Positions 9,760 to 19,720 of a stretch of DNA of 64,000 bases are shown here, piece by piece. Within the stretch, counting starts at the first letter, position 1. Each line of letters opens with the position of its first letter. The stretch spans positions 620,001 through 684,000 of the forward strand of contig NZ_CP031946.1 of the NCBI RefSeq assembly GCF_003443535.1, given 5' to 3'. Made by a program: the position numbers and the translations under genes. Under the pieces are notes generated by a model. It was not told the DNA's origin. It saw only the letters and a program-made list of their open reading frames with translations, and ran no database searches. Source of the stretch: Ruegeria sp. AD91A (GTDB lineage Bacteria; Pseudomonadota; Alphaproteobacteria; Rhodobacterales; Rhodobacteraceae).

Positions 9760-10374
9760 ATGAGTCTGATTGTAACTGACCTGTCGATCACCCGTGGTGG
9801 CATTCTCGTCCTGGAGCATCTCAGCTTTCAGCTGCCTCCGGGCAAAGCCCTGATTCTGCGCGGACCGAACGGGATCGGTAAAACCACACTTCTGCGCACA
9901 TTGGCCGGATTGCAACCGCCGCTGGAAGGTGAGATCCAGGGGGCAGAGGATCAGATCGCATATGCGTCCCATTCAGACGGGCTGAAACCGACGCTGACAG
10001 TGACTGAAAACCTGACGTTCTGGGCTGCTGTCTTTGGCACTAACGGTATTCAAACCGCGTTGGATGCTTTCCAGCTGAATGAGTTGGCGGACCGTCACGC
10101 AGGAAACCTGTCGGCAGGTCAGAAACGGCGGCTGGGATTGGCACGAATGCTGGTCACCGGGCGGCCGATCTGGATGCTGGACGAGCCGACCGTATCGCTG
10201 GACAAAAACGCAGTGCAAATGTTCGCCGATGCGGTCCGCGCACATCTGGAGCAGGGCGGGTCGGCATTGATCGCCACCCATATCGACCTTGGTCTGGATG
10301 GCGAGGTTCTGGACGTCGGCCCGAACAAGGCCAAACCCAAACCCATTGACGATTTCGACGGAGGCTTCCTGTGA
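9760..10374 (+). CDS. ccmA: Heme exporter ATP-binding protein CcmA
   Basis: ATPase subunit of the CcmABCD complex that releases heme-loaded CcmE for cytochrome c maturation. The 204-residue protein has Walker [11 protein letters not shown], the ABC signature LSAGQKRR and Walker B IWMLDEPT. It is slightly short and ends in a Lys-Pro tail. The stop codon overlaps the GTG start of ccmB, and the five ccm genes follow in the same direction, so this is the head of the ccmABCDG operon. Confidence 0.96.
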   Translation: MSLIVTDLSITRGGILVLEHLSFQLPPGKALILRGPNGIGKTTLLRTLAGLQPPLEGEIQGAEDQIAYASHSDGLKPTLTVTENLTFWAAVFGTNGIQTALDAFQLNELADRHAGNLSAGQKRRLGLARMLVTGRPIWMLDEPTVSLDKNAVQMFADAVRAHLEQGGSALIATHIDLGLDGEVLDVGPNKAKPKPIDDFDGGFL

Positions 10375-11027
10375 TCGCCCTTTTGCTGCGCGACCTGAAA
10401 CTGGCCTTCCGTGCGGGCGGCGGGTTTGGGTTGGGTCTGGCCTTTTTCCTGATCGTGACCGTAATGGTGCCGTTTGCAGTGGGGCCACAATCCTCGCTGC
10501 TGTCCACCATTTCGCCCGGTGTGCTCTGGCTGGGGGCGTTGCTGGCGTGTCTGTTGTCTCTTGACCGTCTTCTGGCGCTGGACTGGGAGGACGGATCGCT
10601 GGACCTGCTGGCCACGGCACCGCTGCCACTGGAATCTGTTGTGACCATCAAGGCGCTGGCCCACTGGCTGACCACAGGCCTGCCTTTGGTTCTGGCCGCG
10701 CCCTTTCTGGGTGTCTTGCTTAACCTGCCAGTGCCGGGCTTCTTCTGGCTTGTCACCTCGCTGCTGATCGGAACCCCGGCCATGAGCGTGATCGGCACAT
10801 TCGGCGCAGCCCTGACCGTCGGCCTCAAGCGCGGCGGTTTGCTGTTGTCACTGTTGGTCTTGCCGCTTTACGTCCCCACCCTGATTTTCGGGGCCGAGGT
10901 CGCCCGGCGTGGGGCTACAGGGATGGACGTGCAGACGCCGTTGTTGATGTTGGCAGGGATCACGGCTGCGACGATCGCATTGTTGCCGTTTGCCAGCGCT
11001 GCTGTGTTACGTATCAATCTGCGGTGA
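10371..11027 (+). CDS. ccmB: Heme exporter membrane protein CcmB
   Basis: Membrane subunit of the CcmABC complex, 218 residues with six predicted helices. It starts with GTG at 10371, overlapping the ccmA stop by four bases, with GGAGG just upstream. [17 protein letters not shown] is a conserved CcmB stretch, and the [10 protein letters not shown] segment is also typical. Confidence 0.96.
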   Translation: MIALLLRDLKLAFRAGGGFGLGLAFFLIVTVMVPFAVGPQSSLLSTISPGVLWLGALLACLLSLDRLLALDWEDGSLDLLATAPLPLESVVTIKALAHWLTTGLPLVLAAPFLGVLLNLPVPGFFWLVTSLLIGTPAMSVIGTFGAALTVGLKRGGLLLSLLVLPLYVPTLIFGAEVARRGATGMDVQTPLLMLAGITAATIALLPFASAAVLRINLR

Positions 11028-11088
11028 ACCGTCCTAGCTTTGACTGATGTCAATTGAGAAAACCTCCAACTCGGACTAGATAGGGCCC

Positions 11089-11862
11089 ATGACAATCGCA
11101 GCCAAAGCCAACGCCCTCTGGGAATACGCCAACCCGCGCAAGTTTCTTGCGACCAGTGAACGTGTCCTGCCGTTCTTCTGGATCGTCTCGATCATCTGCA
11201 TCGTCGTTGGGCTGGTCTGGGGGTTCTTCTTCACGCCGGACGACTACAAGCAAGGGTCGACGGTCAAGATCATCTATCTGCACGTACCGGCGGCGCTGAT
11301 GGCGATCAATTGCTGGCTGATGATGCTGGCAACTTCTCTGGTCTGGCTGGTGCGGCGTCACCATGTCAGCGCGCTGGCGGCACGGGCGGCTGCACCGATC
11401 GGGATCGTGATGACCCTGATAGCGTTATTGACCGGGGCGATCTGGGGGCAGCCTATGTGGGGCACCTGGTGGGCCTGGGATCCGCGCCTGACCGCGTTTC
11501 TGATCCTGTTCCTGTTCTATCTTGGCTATGTCGCTTTGTGGGAAGCCATAGAGGATCCGGACACTGCGGCCGACCTGACCTCGGTTCTGTGTCTCGTAGG
11601 ATCCGTGTTTGCGCTGCTCAGCCGATATGCAGTCAACTTCTGGAACCAGGGCCTGCATCAGGGCGCATCGGTCATGCGCGCGGCTGCCGTGACGGGTGCC
11701 GATACCGAAGAGAAGGTGAGTAACATCTACTTCTATCCGTTGTTGTTGTGCATCATCGGATTTGTTCTGCTGTTCATTGCGCTGGTATTGTACCGCACCG
11801 GGACTGAAATCCGCGCGCGTCGTATCAAAGCGTTGCTGGCGCGGGAAAGGGTGGGCGGATGA
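11089..11862 (+). CDS. ccmC: Heme exporter protein CcmC
   Basis: Membrane protein that presents heme to the chaperone CcmE in the periplasm; 257 residues with six helices. The tryptophan-rich heme-handling motif is visible as WGTWWAWDPRLT, together with the flanking conserved histidines in YLHVPAA and RRHHVS regions. A 61-base spacer separates it from ccmB; its stop overlaps the ccmD start (ATGA). Confidence 0.97.
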   Translation: MTIAAKANALWEYANPRKFLATSERVLPFFWIVSIICIVVGLVWGFFFTPDDYKQGSTVKIIYLHVPAALMAINCWLMMLATSLVWLVRRHHVSALAARAAAPIGIVMTLIALLTGAIWGQPMWGTWWAWDPRLTAFLILFLFYLGYVALWEAIEDPDTAADLTSVLCLVGSVFALLSRYAVNFWNQGLHQGASVMRAAAVTGADTEEKVSNIYFYPLLLCIIGFVLLFIALVLYRTGTEIRARRIKALLARERVGG

Positions 11863-12017
11863 TCCCCGATCTTGGAAAATATGCTGACGCCGTACTGTCG
11901 TCTTATGCCGTGTCCGTCGTGCTGCTTGTGGCATTGATCGTGTTCAGTGTGAAGCGAGGGCGCAAGATGCGCACTGAAATGGAAAAAATCGAACAAAGGA
12001 TTTCGCGCAATGGCTAA
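11859..12017 (+). CDS. ccmD: Heme exporter protein CcmD
   Basis: Very small membrane protein of 52 residues (starting MIPDLGKYADAV) that joins CcmABC and helps free heme-bound CcmE. It has one hydrophobic helix at about residues 15-31 followed by a basic, charged tail, which is the standard CcmD layout, including the Tyr in the segment before the helix. It overlaps ccmC by four bases at its start and ccmG by eight bases at its end, so it is embedded in the operon and easily missed because of its size. Confidence 0.92.
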   Translation: MIPDLGKYADAVLSSYAVSVVLLVALIVFSVKRGRKMRTEMEKIEQRISRNG

Positions 12018-12549
12018 GATATCGCCCCTGATGATCGCGCCGCCTTTGATTTTTGGCGCTTTCGCCGTGTTGGCCGGGATCGGTATGTTCCGTGAAGACC
12101 CCAACGCGTTACCCTCTGCCCGCGAAGGCCAACCGGCTCCGCCTGTGGTTCTGAGCGAGTTCCCGGAAAAGAAGCTGTTCGACGATGCCACGCTGCGGGA
12201 TGGAGAAGTCAAACTGGTCAACTACTGGGCCAGCTGGTGCGCGCCATGCCGTGCCGAGCATCCCAATCTGGAAGCCCTGGCTGCCGAAGGTATCCCGGTC
12301 TATGGCATCAACTACAAAGACCAGCTAGGCAACGCCGAAGCGTTTTTGACCGAGTTGGGTGACCCGTACGCCGCGATTGGCCGTGACGAGCAGGGCCGCA
12401 TGGCCTTGGATTGGGGGCTCTATGGCGTGCCCGAAACCTATGTAATCGATGGTGACGGCACCATCATCTTGCGCTTTGCAGGCCCGATTACGCAGCGTGT
12501 GATTGAAAACACTCTGCGACCGGCGTTGGAAAAAGCCGCGGGCGGTTAA
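12010..12549 (+). CDS. ccmG: Thiol:disulfide interchange protein CcmG/DsbE
   Basis: Membrane-anchored periplasmic thioredoxin that keeps apocytochrome c cysteines reduced before heme attachment. The 179-residue protein has an N-terminal anchor helix, the active site WASWCAPCRAEHP, and the cis-proline region GVPETYVIDGDG. It starts inside the ccmD stop region and closes the ccm operon. No ccmE, ccmF or ccmH lies in this window, so those must be elsewhere. Confidence 0.95.
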   Translation: MAKISPLMIAPPLIFGAFAVLAGIGMFREDPNALPSAREGQPAPPVVLSEFPEKKLFDDATLRDGEVKLVNYWASWCAPCRAEHPNLEALAAEGIPVYGINYKDQLGNAEAFLTELGDPYAAIGRDEQGRMALDWGLYGVPETYVIDGDGTIILRFAGPITQRVIENTLRPALEKAAGG

Positions 12550-12579
12550 GGCAGATCCTAAAGCCAAGCGAATGCGGGT

Positions 12580-13281
12580 CTACAGGCGATACCCTCCGGT
12601 CACGCCCAGAACCTCTCCGGTTACGAATCCCGCCGCGTCCGAGGCCAGAAACCGAACGACGCTGGCGATGTCTTCGGGTCTTCCGATCCGGCCCAGAGCC
12701 GTTTCCTTGACGAAAAGCGATGTCAGATCGTCTGGACGGGGGGCTTCGGGGATGTTGATGGCGCCCGGCGCAACCGCGTTGACACGGATGCCCTCCGGGC
12801 CAAGCTCTTTCGCCATTGCGCGTGTCCAGAGGTTCAAAGCGGCCTTGCTTGCCCCATAGGTCACGGCGTCGCGCGGTGGCAGTGTCGCGTTCATCGACGA
12901 AATGCTGACGATTGATGCGCCGCGGTTCAAATGCGGCAATGCCGCAGCCAGCAACGCGGCGGGGGCCAGCAGATTGAGGTCAAGAATAGCGTGATGGTCT
13001 TCAACCCTGAACGCTTGTTTCGGAGTGGCGCGAACAAGACCGGCGTTGTTCACGATCACGTCCAGTCGTCCGAAGTGATCGATGACCTTTTCGACGACCT
13101 GGGTGGGTTGGTTGTCTTCTGTCAGGTCCGATTGAATTGCCAGAACGTCGTCTTTCAGCACTTCAGAATCCGGCTGGCTGGCCAACCAGGTGAAGGCGAC
13201 ATGGTGATCTCGGCTCAGGTCTTCGACTATTGCCCGCCCGATCCCACGGGCACCACCGGTTATCAGTGCAACTTTTTCCAT
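12580..13281 (-). CDS. SDR-family oxidoreductase
   Basis: NAD(P)-dependent short-chain dehydrogenase of 233 residues. Rossmann motif TGGARGIGRAI is at residues 8-18, the NNAG motif follows, and the catalytic Ser plus YGASKAA (Tyr and Lys) are present in the second half, as is the PG motif (NAVAPGAINIP). The substrate cannot be told from sequence. It lies convergent with the ccm operon and downstream of the BCCT genes on the same strand. Confidence 0.9.
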   Translation of the reverse strand: MEKVALITGGARGIGRAIVEDLSRDHHVAFTWLASQPDSEVLKDDVLAIQSDLTEDNQPTQVVEKVIDHFGRLDVIVNNAGLVRATPKQAFRVEDHHAILDLNLLAPAALLAAALPHLNRGASIVSISSMNATLPPRDAVTYGASKAALNLWTRAMAKELGPEGIRVNAVAPGAINIPEAPRPDDLTSLFVKETALGRIGRPEDIASVVRFLASDAAGFVTGEVLGVTGGYRL

Positions 13282-13344
13282 GAACTCAGATGACCGGCAA
13301 AGCGCCCAGGATTCAACGTTGTTTTTTGCGCTGTCGAAATGCTG

Positions 13345-13434
13345 TCACTTGCGCAGCAATATCCAGAGCATTGCCGCGATGAACGCAAAGGTGACAAGGT
13401 TCATCAGAGTGTCCGTGAGATCACCGATCAACAT
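13345..13434 (-). CDS. 29-residue membrane peptide coupled to the BCCT gene
   Basis: A tiny frame encodes a 29-residue peptide that begins MLIGDLTDTLMNLV and ends in LLRK. Its middle is one hydrophobic helix long enough to span the membrane and it ends with basic residues. The ATG lies inside the last codons of the BCCT carrier gene (overlap 14 bases) and a GAGGGG site inside that gene sits 5 bases upstream, so translation should be coupled. This arrangement suggests a small accessory subunit or regulator of the carrier. It was found by reading the sequence; function is inferred from context only. Confidence 0.6.
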   Translation of the reverse strand: MLIGDLTDTLMNLVTFAFIAAMLWILLRK

Positions 13435-14923
13435 TGCGTTGCCCCTCCTCTCTGAGCCCGCGGAACAAGCACACCATCAGCAGGACTGAAATGAAGACAA
13501 AGGGCAATGCGCCAAGCGAGATGAGGATCTTCACCGAGTCCACGGATCCCGAAAGGATCATCGCGACACTCAGCAGCCCAAGCAATCCCCCCCAGATCAG
13601 CCGGACGCGCGGCGGGGGATTCTCGTCCCCGCCCGTCGAGAAGGTGCCCAGAACAAATGCCGCACTAACGACGCTGGTTACAATGAACAGAAAGGCGGCC
13701 AGTACCGTGGCAAGTGTCGTAATCACAGACAGTGGAAGCCGGTCGAGCAGGACGAAGGTTACACGTTCAATATTTGTCTGCGTATAGGACAAGAGTTCGC
13801 CAGCGCCATTGAGCGCCTCGAACAGGCCAATGCCACCAAATGCACCGAACCAGAGGATTGAAAACAGGGTGGGGGCGAACAACACTCCGATCACGAATTC
13901 CCGTATCGTGCGACCGCGAGATATGCGGGCGACAAAGACGCCCACAAACGGACCCCAGGCGATCCACCAGACCATGTAGGTAAGTGTCCAATCACTGAAC
14001 CATCTGGTGACGTCATCGCCGAAGAACGTAAAAGTCTGAAAGCCCCTGGGAATGACGTTGGTGACATAGTCCCCGAACCCCTGAACGATGGTATTCAGAA
14101 GGTATTCAGTGGGGCCAAGGACCACCGTGTAGGCAACAAGGCCGATTGCGATCAGCATGGCGGCATTGGACAAGCGCGCCATACCTTGACCCAGGTCGAT
14201 CAGGAGTGCCGGGATATAGGCCGCGACCATTGCCAGAAACACGGCGCCAATCAGAAGGGCGCCGACGGTTTCACGACCGCCCAGAACGGCGATGCCGTCT
14301 GCCACCTGAAATACGCCCATGGCCATGGAACCGCCGACACCAATGGCAATGGCGATGATCGCCATGAAATCCGAAAGCCATCCGACACGTTCAGCCCAGC
14401 GTTCGCCGGGAAACAGGCTTTTGATCGGCGCGCTGACCATCATCCCGGTGCCGCGCCGAAAACTGAAAAAGGCGATGGAAAGCGCGGTTGATCCGTATAT
14501 GGCCCAAGCGTGTAAGCCCCAGTGAAAGTTCGTCGCCAGCATGGCTTGTTGCGCCGCGATGAAATCCGGTGCCATACCGTTGATAAAGTTGAAATGGGTC
14601 AACGGTTCCGCCACTGCCCAAAACAGCAGGCCGACGCCCATGCCCGCAGAAAACAACATCGAAATCCATGTAGCCGTGGAAAACTCTGGTTCCTCGTCAT
14701 CCCGGCCAAGGCGAATATTGCCATAGGGTGAAAAGGCCAGAAATAGGCATCCGATCAACATGCCCGAAGCGGCGAGCATCACGAACCAGCCGCGGCTGTG
14801 GAAGGTCTGTTGGACAATGCCACTGGCCCAGGTCACCAGACTTTGAATGTCCACGACGCCCCATATCCCGATCACTGCAATTACGCTGAGCGAACACACC
14901 AGCAGGGCGTTGGGTTTCTTCAT
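13421..14923 (-). CDS. BCCT-family betaine/carnitine/choline-type transporter
   Basis: Secondary transporter for quaternary ammonium or related osmolytes (betaine, choline, carnitine; some roseobacter members take up DMSP). The 500-residue protein has about twelve membrane helices and the family signatures SAGMGVGLLFWAVAEP and NFHWGLHAWAIYG, plus the Trp-rich substrate box (TYMVWWIAWGPFVG). Start at 14923 is preferred; the upstream extension of 35 residues is basic and not typical. The gene is downstream of acnA on the same strand but separated by a terminator. With dddP in the same window, DMSP is a reasonable but unproven substrate. Confidence 0.9.
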   Translation of the reverse strand: MKKPNALLVCSLSVIAVIGIWGVVDIQSLVTWASGIVQQTFHSRGWFVMLAASGMLIGCLFLAFSPYGNIRLGRDDEEPEFSTATWISMLFSAGMGVGLLFWAVAEPLTHFNFINGMAPDFIAAQQAMLATNFHWGLHAWAIYGSTALSIAFFSFRRGTGMMVSAPIKSLFPGERWAERVGWLSDFMAIIAIAIGVGGSMAMGVFQVADGIAVLGGRETVGALLIGAVFLAMVAAYIPALLIDLGQGMARLSNAAMLIAIGLVAYTVVLGPTEYLLNTIVQGFGDYVTNVIPRGFQTFTFFGDDVTRWFSDWTLTYMVWWIAWGPFVGVFVARISRGRTIREFVIGVLFAPTLFSILWFGAFGGIGLFEALNGAGELLSYTQTNIERVTFVLLDRLPLSVITTLATVLAAFLFIVTSVVSAAFVLGTFSTGGDENPPPRVRLIWGGLLGLLSVAMILSGSVDSVKILISLGALPFVFISVLLMVCLFRGLREEGQRNVDR

Positions 14924-14988
14924 AGCGATTGGTTTCCGTTGATGACCTTGCCTAACAGTTTCAGGTTTTCGAATAAATGACCAGAATA

Positions 14989-15019
14989 CAAAAAACCCCC
15001 GGCAGATGGCCGGGGGTTT
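14989..15019 (-). terminator. Terminator of acnA
   Basis: AAACCCCCGGC at 14993-15003 pairs perfectly with GCCGGGGGTTT at 15009-15019 around a five-base loop. Read on the minus strand it is followed by TTTTTTG, a classic intrinsic terminator just after the acnA stop codon. Confidence 0.9.
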
Positions 15020-15041
15020 GAATTGCATGCTTTGCTATCGG

Positions 15042-17732
15042 TTATGATGCCTTTGCAAGATTGCGCAGGACGTAATGCAATACGCCACCGTTTTCGATGT
15101 ATTCAATCTCGGGCGCGGTATCGATACGGCATTTCAGGGTGATGGTCTTTTCGGTTCCATCGCCAAAAACGATGGTGCAGGGGACTTCCTGTAGCGGCTC
15201 GATTGTATCCAGCCCGTGTATCGAAACGATTTCATCCCCCTTCAGCCCAAGGGTTTTGCGGTTGTCGCCTCCTGTGAACTCGAACGGAATGACACCCATA
15301 CCAACAAGGTTCGAACGGTGGATACGCTCAAAGCTCTCGGCGATTACGGCCTTCACGCCCAGCAGCGCCGTGCCCTTGGCCGCCCAGTCGCGGCTTGAGC
15401 CCGCCCCATATTGCTCGCCACCGAATACCACCAACGGGGTGCCATTCGCCTGATAGGCCATCGAGGCGTCGTAGATTGACGTCTGTTCGCCGTCCGGACC
15501 CTTGGTGTAACCGCCTTCGACGCCGTCCAGCATCTCGTTCTTGATGCGAATGTTGGCGAATGTGCCGCGCATCATCACCTCGTGGTTGCCGCGGCGTGAT
15601 CCATATGAATTGAATTCACGCGGCTGAACCTGACGTTCGATCAGGTACTGGCCTGCGGGCGAAGTCGTCGCGAATGACCCAGCAGGTGAGATGTGGTCGG
15701 TCGTGACCATGTCACCTAGAATGGCCAGAACCTTGGCGCCTTCGATGTTGGAAATCGTGCCTGGTTCGGGGCCCATGCCCTGGAAATAGGGCGGGTTCTG
15801 GATATAGGTCGATGTCGGTGGCCAGTCATAGGTTTCTGCATCAGTGGTTTCAACCGATTGCCATTTTTCGTCCCCTTTGAAAACGTCGGCGTATTTCGAC
15901 TGGAACGCTTCGCGCGTGACGGTCCGTTCGACCAATTCCGCGACCTCGTGTTGGGTAGGCCAGAGGTCTTTCATATAGACGTCATTGCCGTCCTTGTCCT
16001 GACCGATCGGCTCGGATGTCAGGTCAATATCCATGGTGCCCGCCAGCGCGTACACGACGACCAGAGGCGGCGAAGCCAGATAGTTGGCCCGCACATCGGG
16101 CGAGATCCGACCTTCGAAGTTGCGGTTGCCCGACAAGACCGAGGTGGCAACAAGATCGCCCTCCGCAATTGCCTCCGAGATTTCTTTCTGGATTGGCCCC
16201 GAGTTGCCGATACACGTGGTGCAGCCATATCCCACGAGGTTGAAGCCGATCTTGTCCAGATCCTCCTGCAGGCCCGCGGCCTCCAGGTAAGCGGACACAA
16301 CCTGCGAACCTGGTGCCAGCGAGGTTTTGACCCAAGGTTTACGATCCAGACCCAGCGCGGCTGCCTTGCGCGCCACAAGGCCCGCTCCGATCATCACATA
16401 AGGGTTCGAGGTGTTGGTGCAGGAGGTGATCGAGGCGATCACGACCTTACCCGATTCCATGCCATAGTTTTCGCCTTTGACCTCAATCTGTTTGCCCATC
16501 GGGCGCTTGAAGGTCTCGGCCATTTCCCTGGTGAAAGCAGCTTTGGCGTCGGTCAGCGCGACATAATCCTGCGGGCGTTTGGGCCCCGAGATCGCCGGAA
16601 CAATAGTGCCCATATCCAGGGACAGGGTGTCGGTGTAGATCGGCGCGTAGTTCTCGTCACGCCAGAAACCGTTTTCCTTGGCGTAGGCTTCAACCAGAGC
16701 GACACGATCTTCGTCGCGCCCTGTGTTGCGCATGTAGCGCAGCGTTTCGCCGTCGATTGGGAAAAAGCCACATGTTGCACCGTATTCCGGTGCCATATTG
16801 GCGATGGTCGCGCGGTCGGCCAGCGGTAGACGATCCAGACCTTCGCCGAAGAATTCAACAAACTTGCCGACAACGCCTTTTTCGCGCAACATTTCCACGA
16901 CTTTCAGAACCAGGTCGGTGCCGGTGGTGCCTTCGACCAGATCGCCGGTCAGTTCAAAGCCCACGACTTCGGGGATCAGCATCGAGATTGGCTGACCCAG
17001 CATTGCGGCCTCGGCCTCGATCCCGCCAACACCCCAGCCCAGAACGGCCATGCCGTTAACCATGGTGGTATGGCTGTCAGTGCCAACCAGAGTGTCAGGA
17101 TAGGCGACTTCGTCGCCGTTCTGGTCAGTATCGGTCCAAACGGTCTGTGCCAGATATTCAAGGTTCACCTGGTGGCAGATACCGGTGCCGGGGGGAACTA
17201 CACGGAAGTTGTTGAACGCGCCCTGACCCCATTTCAGGAACTGGTACCGTTCCATGTTGCGTTCGTATTCGCGGTCCACATTCATCTGGAACGCACGCGG
17301 GTTGCCGAATTCGTCAATCATGACCGAGTGGTCGATGACCAGATCGACCGGGTTCAGCGGGTTGATCTTTTGCGCGTCGCCGCCCAGCGCCTTGATGCCG
17401 TCCCGCATCGCGGCCAGATCCACAACGGCCGGAACGCCGGTGAAATCCTGCATCAGTACACGGGCCGGACGATAGGCGATCTCGCGCGGGTTCTTCCCGC
17501 CTTTGGCACCCCATTCGGCAAAGGCTTTGATGTCATCGACCGAGACCGAGAACCCGTCATCCTCGAACCGCAACATGTTTTCCAGCACTACCTTGAGTGC
17601 GGCAGGCAGTTTGGAGAAATCGCCCAGGCCCGCCTCTTGCGCGGCGGGGATGGAATAATAGGAAATGGATTTACCATTCACGCTCAGACTGCGGCGCGTA
17701 TTGGCGGTATCCTGTCCGACTTTGATGGGCAT
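15042..17732 (-). CDS. acnA: Aconitate hydratase AcnA
   Basis: Iron-sulfur enzyme of the TCA cycle that isomerises citrate to isocitrate. Length of 896 residues matches AcnA/IRP-type aconitases. The 4Fe-4S ligands are visible: one Cys in [11 protein letters not shown] and two in [13 protein letters not shown]. The swivel domain motif [13 protein letters not shown] near the C-terminus is also clear. The start at 17732 (MPIKVGQD) has GGGAGG upstream; six extra residues are possible from 17750. The promoter must lie in the 225-base gap shared with the divergent DUF1223 gene. Confidence 0.98.
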   Translation of the reverse strand: MPIKVGQDTANTRRSLSVNGKSISYYSIPAAQEAGLGDFSKLPAALKVVLENMLRFEDDGFSVSVDDIKAFAEWGAKGGKNPREIAYRPARVLMQDFTGVPAVVDLAAMRDGIKALGGDAQKINPLNPVDLVIDHSVMIDEFGNPRAFQMNVDREYERNMERYQFLKWGQGAFNNFRVVPPGTGICHQVNLEYLAQTVWTDTDQNGDEVAYPDTLVGTDSHTTMVNGMAVLGWGVGGIEAEAAMLGQPISMLIPEVVGFELTGDLVEGTTGTDLVLKVVEMLREKGVVGKFVEFFGEGLDRLPLADRATIANMAPEYGATCGFFPIDGETLRYMRNTGRDEDRVALVEAYAKENGFWRDENYAPIYTDTLSLDMGTIVPAISGPKRPQDYVALTDAKAAFTREMAETFKRPMGKQIEVKGENYGMESGKVVIASITSCTNTSNPYVMIGAGLVARKAAALGLDRKPWVKTSLAPGSQVVSAYLEAAGLQEDLDKIGFNLVGYGCTTCIGNSGPIQKEISEAIAEGDLVATSVLSGNRNFEGRISPDVRANYLASPPLVVVYALAGTMDIDLTSEPIGQDKDGNDVYMKDLWPTQHEVAELVERTVTREAFQSKYADVFKGDEKWQSVETTDAETYDWPPTSTYIQNPPYFQGMGPEPGTISNIEGAKVLAILGDMVTTDHISPAGSFATTSPAGQYLIERQVQPREFNSYGSRRGNHEVMMRGTFANIRIKNEMLDGVEGGYTKGPDGEQTSIYDASMAYQANGTPLVVFGGEQYGAGSSRDWAAKGTALLGVKAVIAESFERIHRSNLVGMGVIPFEFTGGDNRKTLGLKGDEIVSIHGLDTIEPLQEVPCTIVFGDGTEKTITLKCRIDTAPEIEYIENGGVLHYVLRNLAKAS

Positions 17733-17834
17733 CTGTGGCCTCCCTCTCAAATGACTTGGATTTTAGGATTTGCTGAGTGTTATCTGCATCACCAAGGCCC
17801 AGTGTTCAAGGTCGAACAGGCGTTGAGAGGTAAA

Positions 17835-17853
17835 TTTGTATACTATTGTACAC
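17835..17853. promoter_or_regulatory. Possible operator between acnA and the DUF1223 gene
   Basis: In the divergent gap the sequence TTTGTATACTATTGTACAC contains two offset six-base palindromes, GTATAC and TGTACA, arranged as an imperfect dyad. Such TGTAYA repeats are typical of GntR-family operators. The assignment is by pattern only. Confidence 0.3.
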
Positions 17854-17957
17854 TTTTTTCCTTGAGGGCGTGTGTCAATGTCTCAAGAAACCTTGATTGG
17901 CCGTTGAGCGTCAAAGCAGCTATCCCTGAGACCCAACCGCTCAACCCGAGAGTTCTC

Positions 17958-18659
17958 ATGTTCAGATCCATTGCATTGACCACCGTGTTTTCCTGTTTTG
18001 TGGCGGCACAGGTCGCGGCCGAGGAAGACCCGGTGGTGGTCGAACTGTTCACGTCTCAGGGGTGTTCATCCTGCCCGCCGGCGGATCGGATCATGCATGA
18101 TCTGGCCAAGCGGGACGACGTCATAGGGCTGGCTTTGCATGTCGACTACTGGGACTATATTGGCTGGAAGGACGAATATGCAGACCCTGATCATACGCTC
18201 CGGCAGCGGGCTTATGCCCGCGAGGGGGGGCGATCGATGATCTACACACCGCAGATGGTGATCAACGGGCAGCACGATATTGTCGGGGCGCAAGCCCGGG
18301 AACTTGATCAATTGATCGAAGCGCATCTGAAAGCAGCACTCGAAGCGTCGGTGACTGCCATTCGCTCAGCCGATGTGGTGACAGTGGATGTCACTCCAGT
18401 TGAGTTGCCGAAAGAAGAAACCTACGACGTGCATGTCGTTCAATACTCACCTATGCGGCACGCATCGATCCGTCGTGGAGAACTGGCCGGGCACGAGTTA
18501 GACTATGCCAATGTCGTTGAGGCCTGGCAGATTGCAGGGCAATGGGATGGAACTGCACCGCAAACATTCGCGGTTCAGCTTGGTTCAGATTTGCCGGCTG
18601 TCATTCTGGTGCAAAGGGCAGGTCATGGGCCGATTGTTGCCGCGACCCGAGTCAAATGA
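17958..18659 (+). CDS. DUF1223 thioredoxin-like secreted protein
   Basis: Exported protein of 233 residues with a signal peptide (cleavage near AAQVAAEE) and a DUF1223 domain. The domain opens with VVELFTSQGCSSCPPAD, a thioredoxin-fold segment whose two cysteines sit as CSSC, followed by HVDYWDYIGWKD and YTPQMVINGQ, all hallmarks of the family. A periplasmic redox or copper-related role has been suggested for relatives but is not settled. It is convergent with the acyltransferase, with stop codons directly adjacent. Confidence 0.88.
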   Translation: MFRSIALTTVFSCFVAAQVAAEEDPVVVELFTSQGCSSCPPADRIMHDLAKRDDVIGLALHVDYWDYIGWKDEYADPDHTLRQRAYAREGGRSMIYTPQMVINGQHDIVGAQARELDQLIEAHLKAALEASVTAIRSADVVTVDVTPVELPKEETYDVHVVQYSPMRHASIRRGELAGHELDYANVVEAWQIAGQWDGTAPQTFAVQLGSDLPAVILVQRAGHGPIVAATRVK

Positions 18660-19583
18660 TCAGGGCATCTCTTCAGGCTTGATTCCCAATCCATTCCAAT
18701 GCTTCCAGCGTCGGTGAATCCAGAACCATTGCCCCATATGCTGCCGTACCATCTTTTCCAGATCGTCGTTGGTGAATTGGGTCATCGTTTTCGGGTCCGT
18801 ATGTGGCACCGGTTCATGCAGAACGATCTCAAAATCGAGGCCGTTGGGCTGCCGTACCGCGTAACACGGAATCAGCTCGGCTTTGTATTTTATCGCCAAT
18901 TCGGCGTTCAGCACGGATGTCACGGCGGGTTTGCCAAAAAACGTCAGCTCTTCACCGCCCATTGCGTGAAGATCGGATACGATGGCAATGATCCCGCCCT
19001 TTTTCAGCGAGCGCACCATTTCGACCATTCCGCGCCGTCCCTGTTCGAACATCGGGGCGCCTGTCTTGTAGAAGGCTTCGACATAAGCGTCGTTGAAATA
19101 CGGGTTGGCCATCCTCCGATACAGGCAGCCGATGGGCTGACCGCTGTAGGTTTGCAGGGCGATACGCGCGGCAAGGTAGTGACCGAAATGGGCCGTAATC
19201 ATCATGACCGGACGACCCTCGGCAATAGCCGCGTCAAACGCTGCGATACCTGGTCCTGAAATCTTGGCCTTGCTCTGACGTTCGATAAAGTCTTCCGGAG
19301 AAAAATGCTCCATGATCGCACGACCGGCATTGTCCGGCACATCGCGGCAAATCTGCCTAACTTCGGCTTCAGGCAAGTCTGGGCACGTCAGCTTCAGATT
19401 TCGACGGACACGTTTGCGAAACCCGACAACAGGTGCCAGAAACCGCACGATGGCGCCCATTGTTGCAATACGCCGTTCGTAGGGAATCATGCGCATAATG
19501 CCGATGACCCCCTGTAGAAACAGATTGGCGACATAGTATTTCCCAAGCTCAAACCGGCTGAGCTCCGACTTTTCAACGGGCAT
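18660..19583 (-). CDS. LpxL/LpxM-type lysophospholipid acyltransferase
   Basis: Inner-membrane acyltransferase of 307 residues related to the lipid A late acyltransferases. The catalytic motif HFGHYLAAR (HX4D/E-like position) follows MMITA at about residue 131, and QGRRGMVEMVRSLKKGG plus FFGKPA correspond to conserved acceptor-binding blocks. The protein lacks an obvious signal peptide but has a hydrophobic N-terminal segment. It may acylate lipid A or, as in some roseobacters, an amino-lipid; the acceptor cannot be told from sequence. Confidence 0.85.
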   Translation of the reverse strand: MPVEKSELSRFELGKYYVANLFLQGVIGIMRMIPYERRIATMGAIVRFLAPVVGFRKRVRRNLKLTCPDLPEAEVRQICRDVPDNAGRAIMEHFSPEDFIERQSKAKISGPGIAAFDAAIAEGRPVMMITAHFGHYLAARIALQTYSGQPIGCLYRRMANPYFNDAYVEAFYKTGAPMFEQGRRGMVEMVRSLKKGGIIAIVSDLHAMGGEELTFFGKPAVTSVLNAELAIKYKAELIPCYAVRQPNGLDFEIVLHEPVPHTDPKTMTQFTNDDLEKMVRQHMGQWFWIHRRWKHWNGLGIKPEEMP

Positions 19584-19720
19584 GGAGGTGTCTCACCGCG
19601 TGTTGCGAATTGCTGAGACAGACATACAGCCCGATGCCTGCAAGCTCAAGCGCCCAGGCGGGCAGAATGCCTGAACCTGCATCAGGTGATCGGACAGCGC
19701 AAAACTCCTAGTTTCACATA

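Noticed and set aside
15858-17957. Long open frames on the plus strand opposite acnA (323 and about 300 codons)
   Set aside because: They mirror the codon structure of acnA and have no family features; only the part from 17958 on is a real gene (DUF1223).
19584-19720. Short protein-like frame just upstream of the acyltransferase on the minus strand
   Set aside because: Reads as hydrophobic peptide but lacks a start codon and ribosome binding site.
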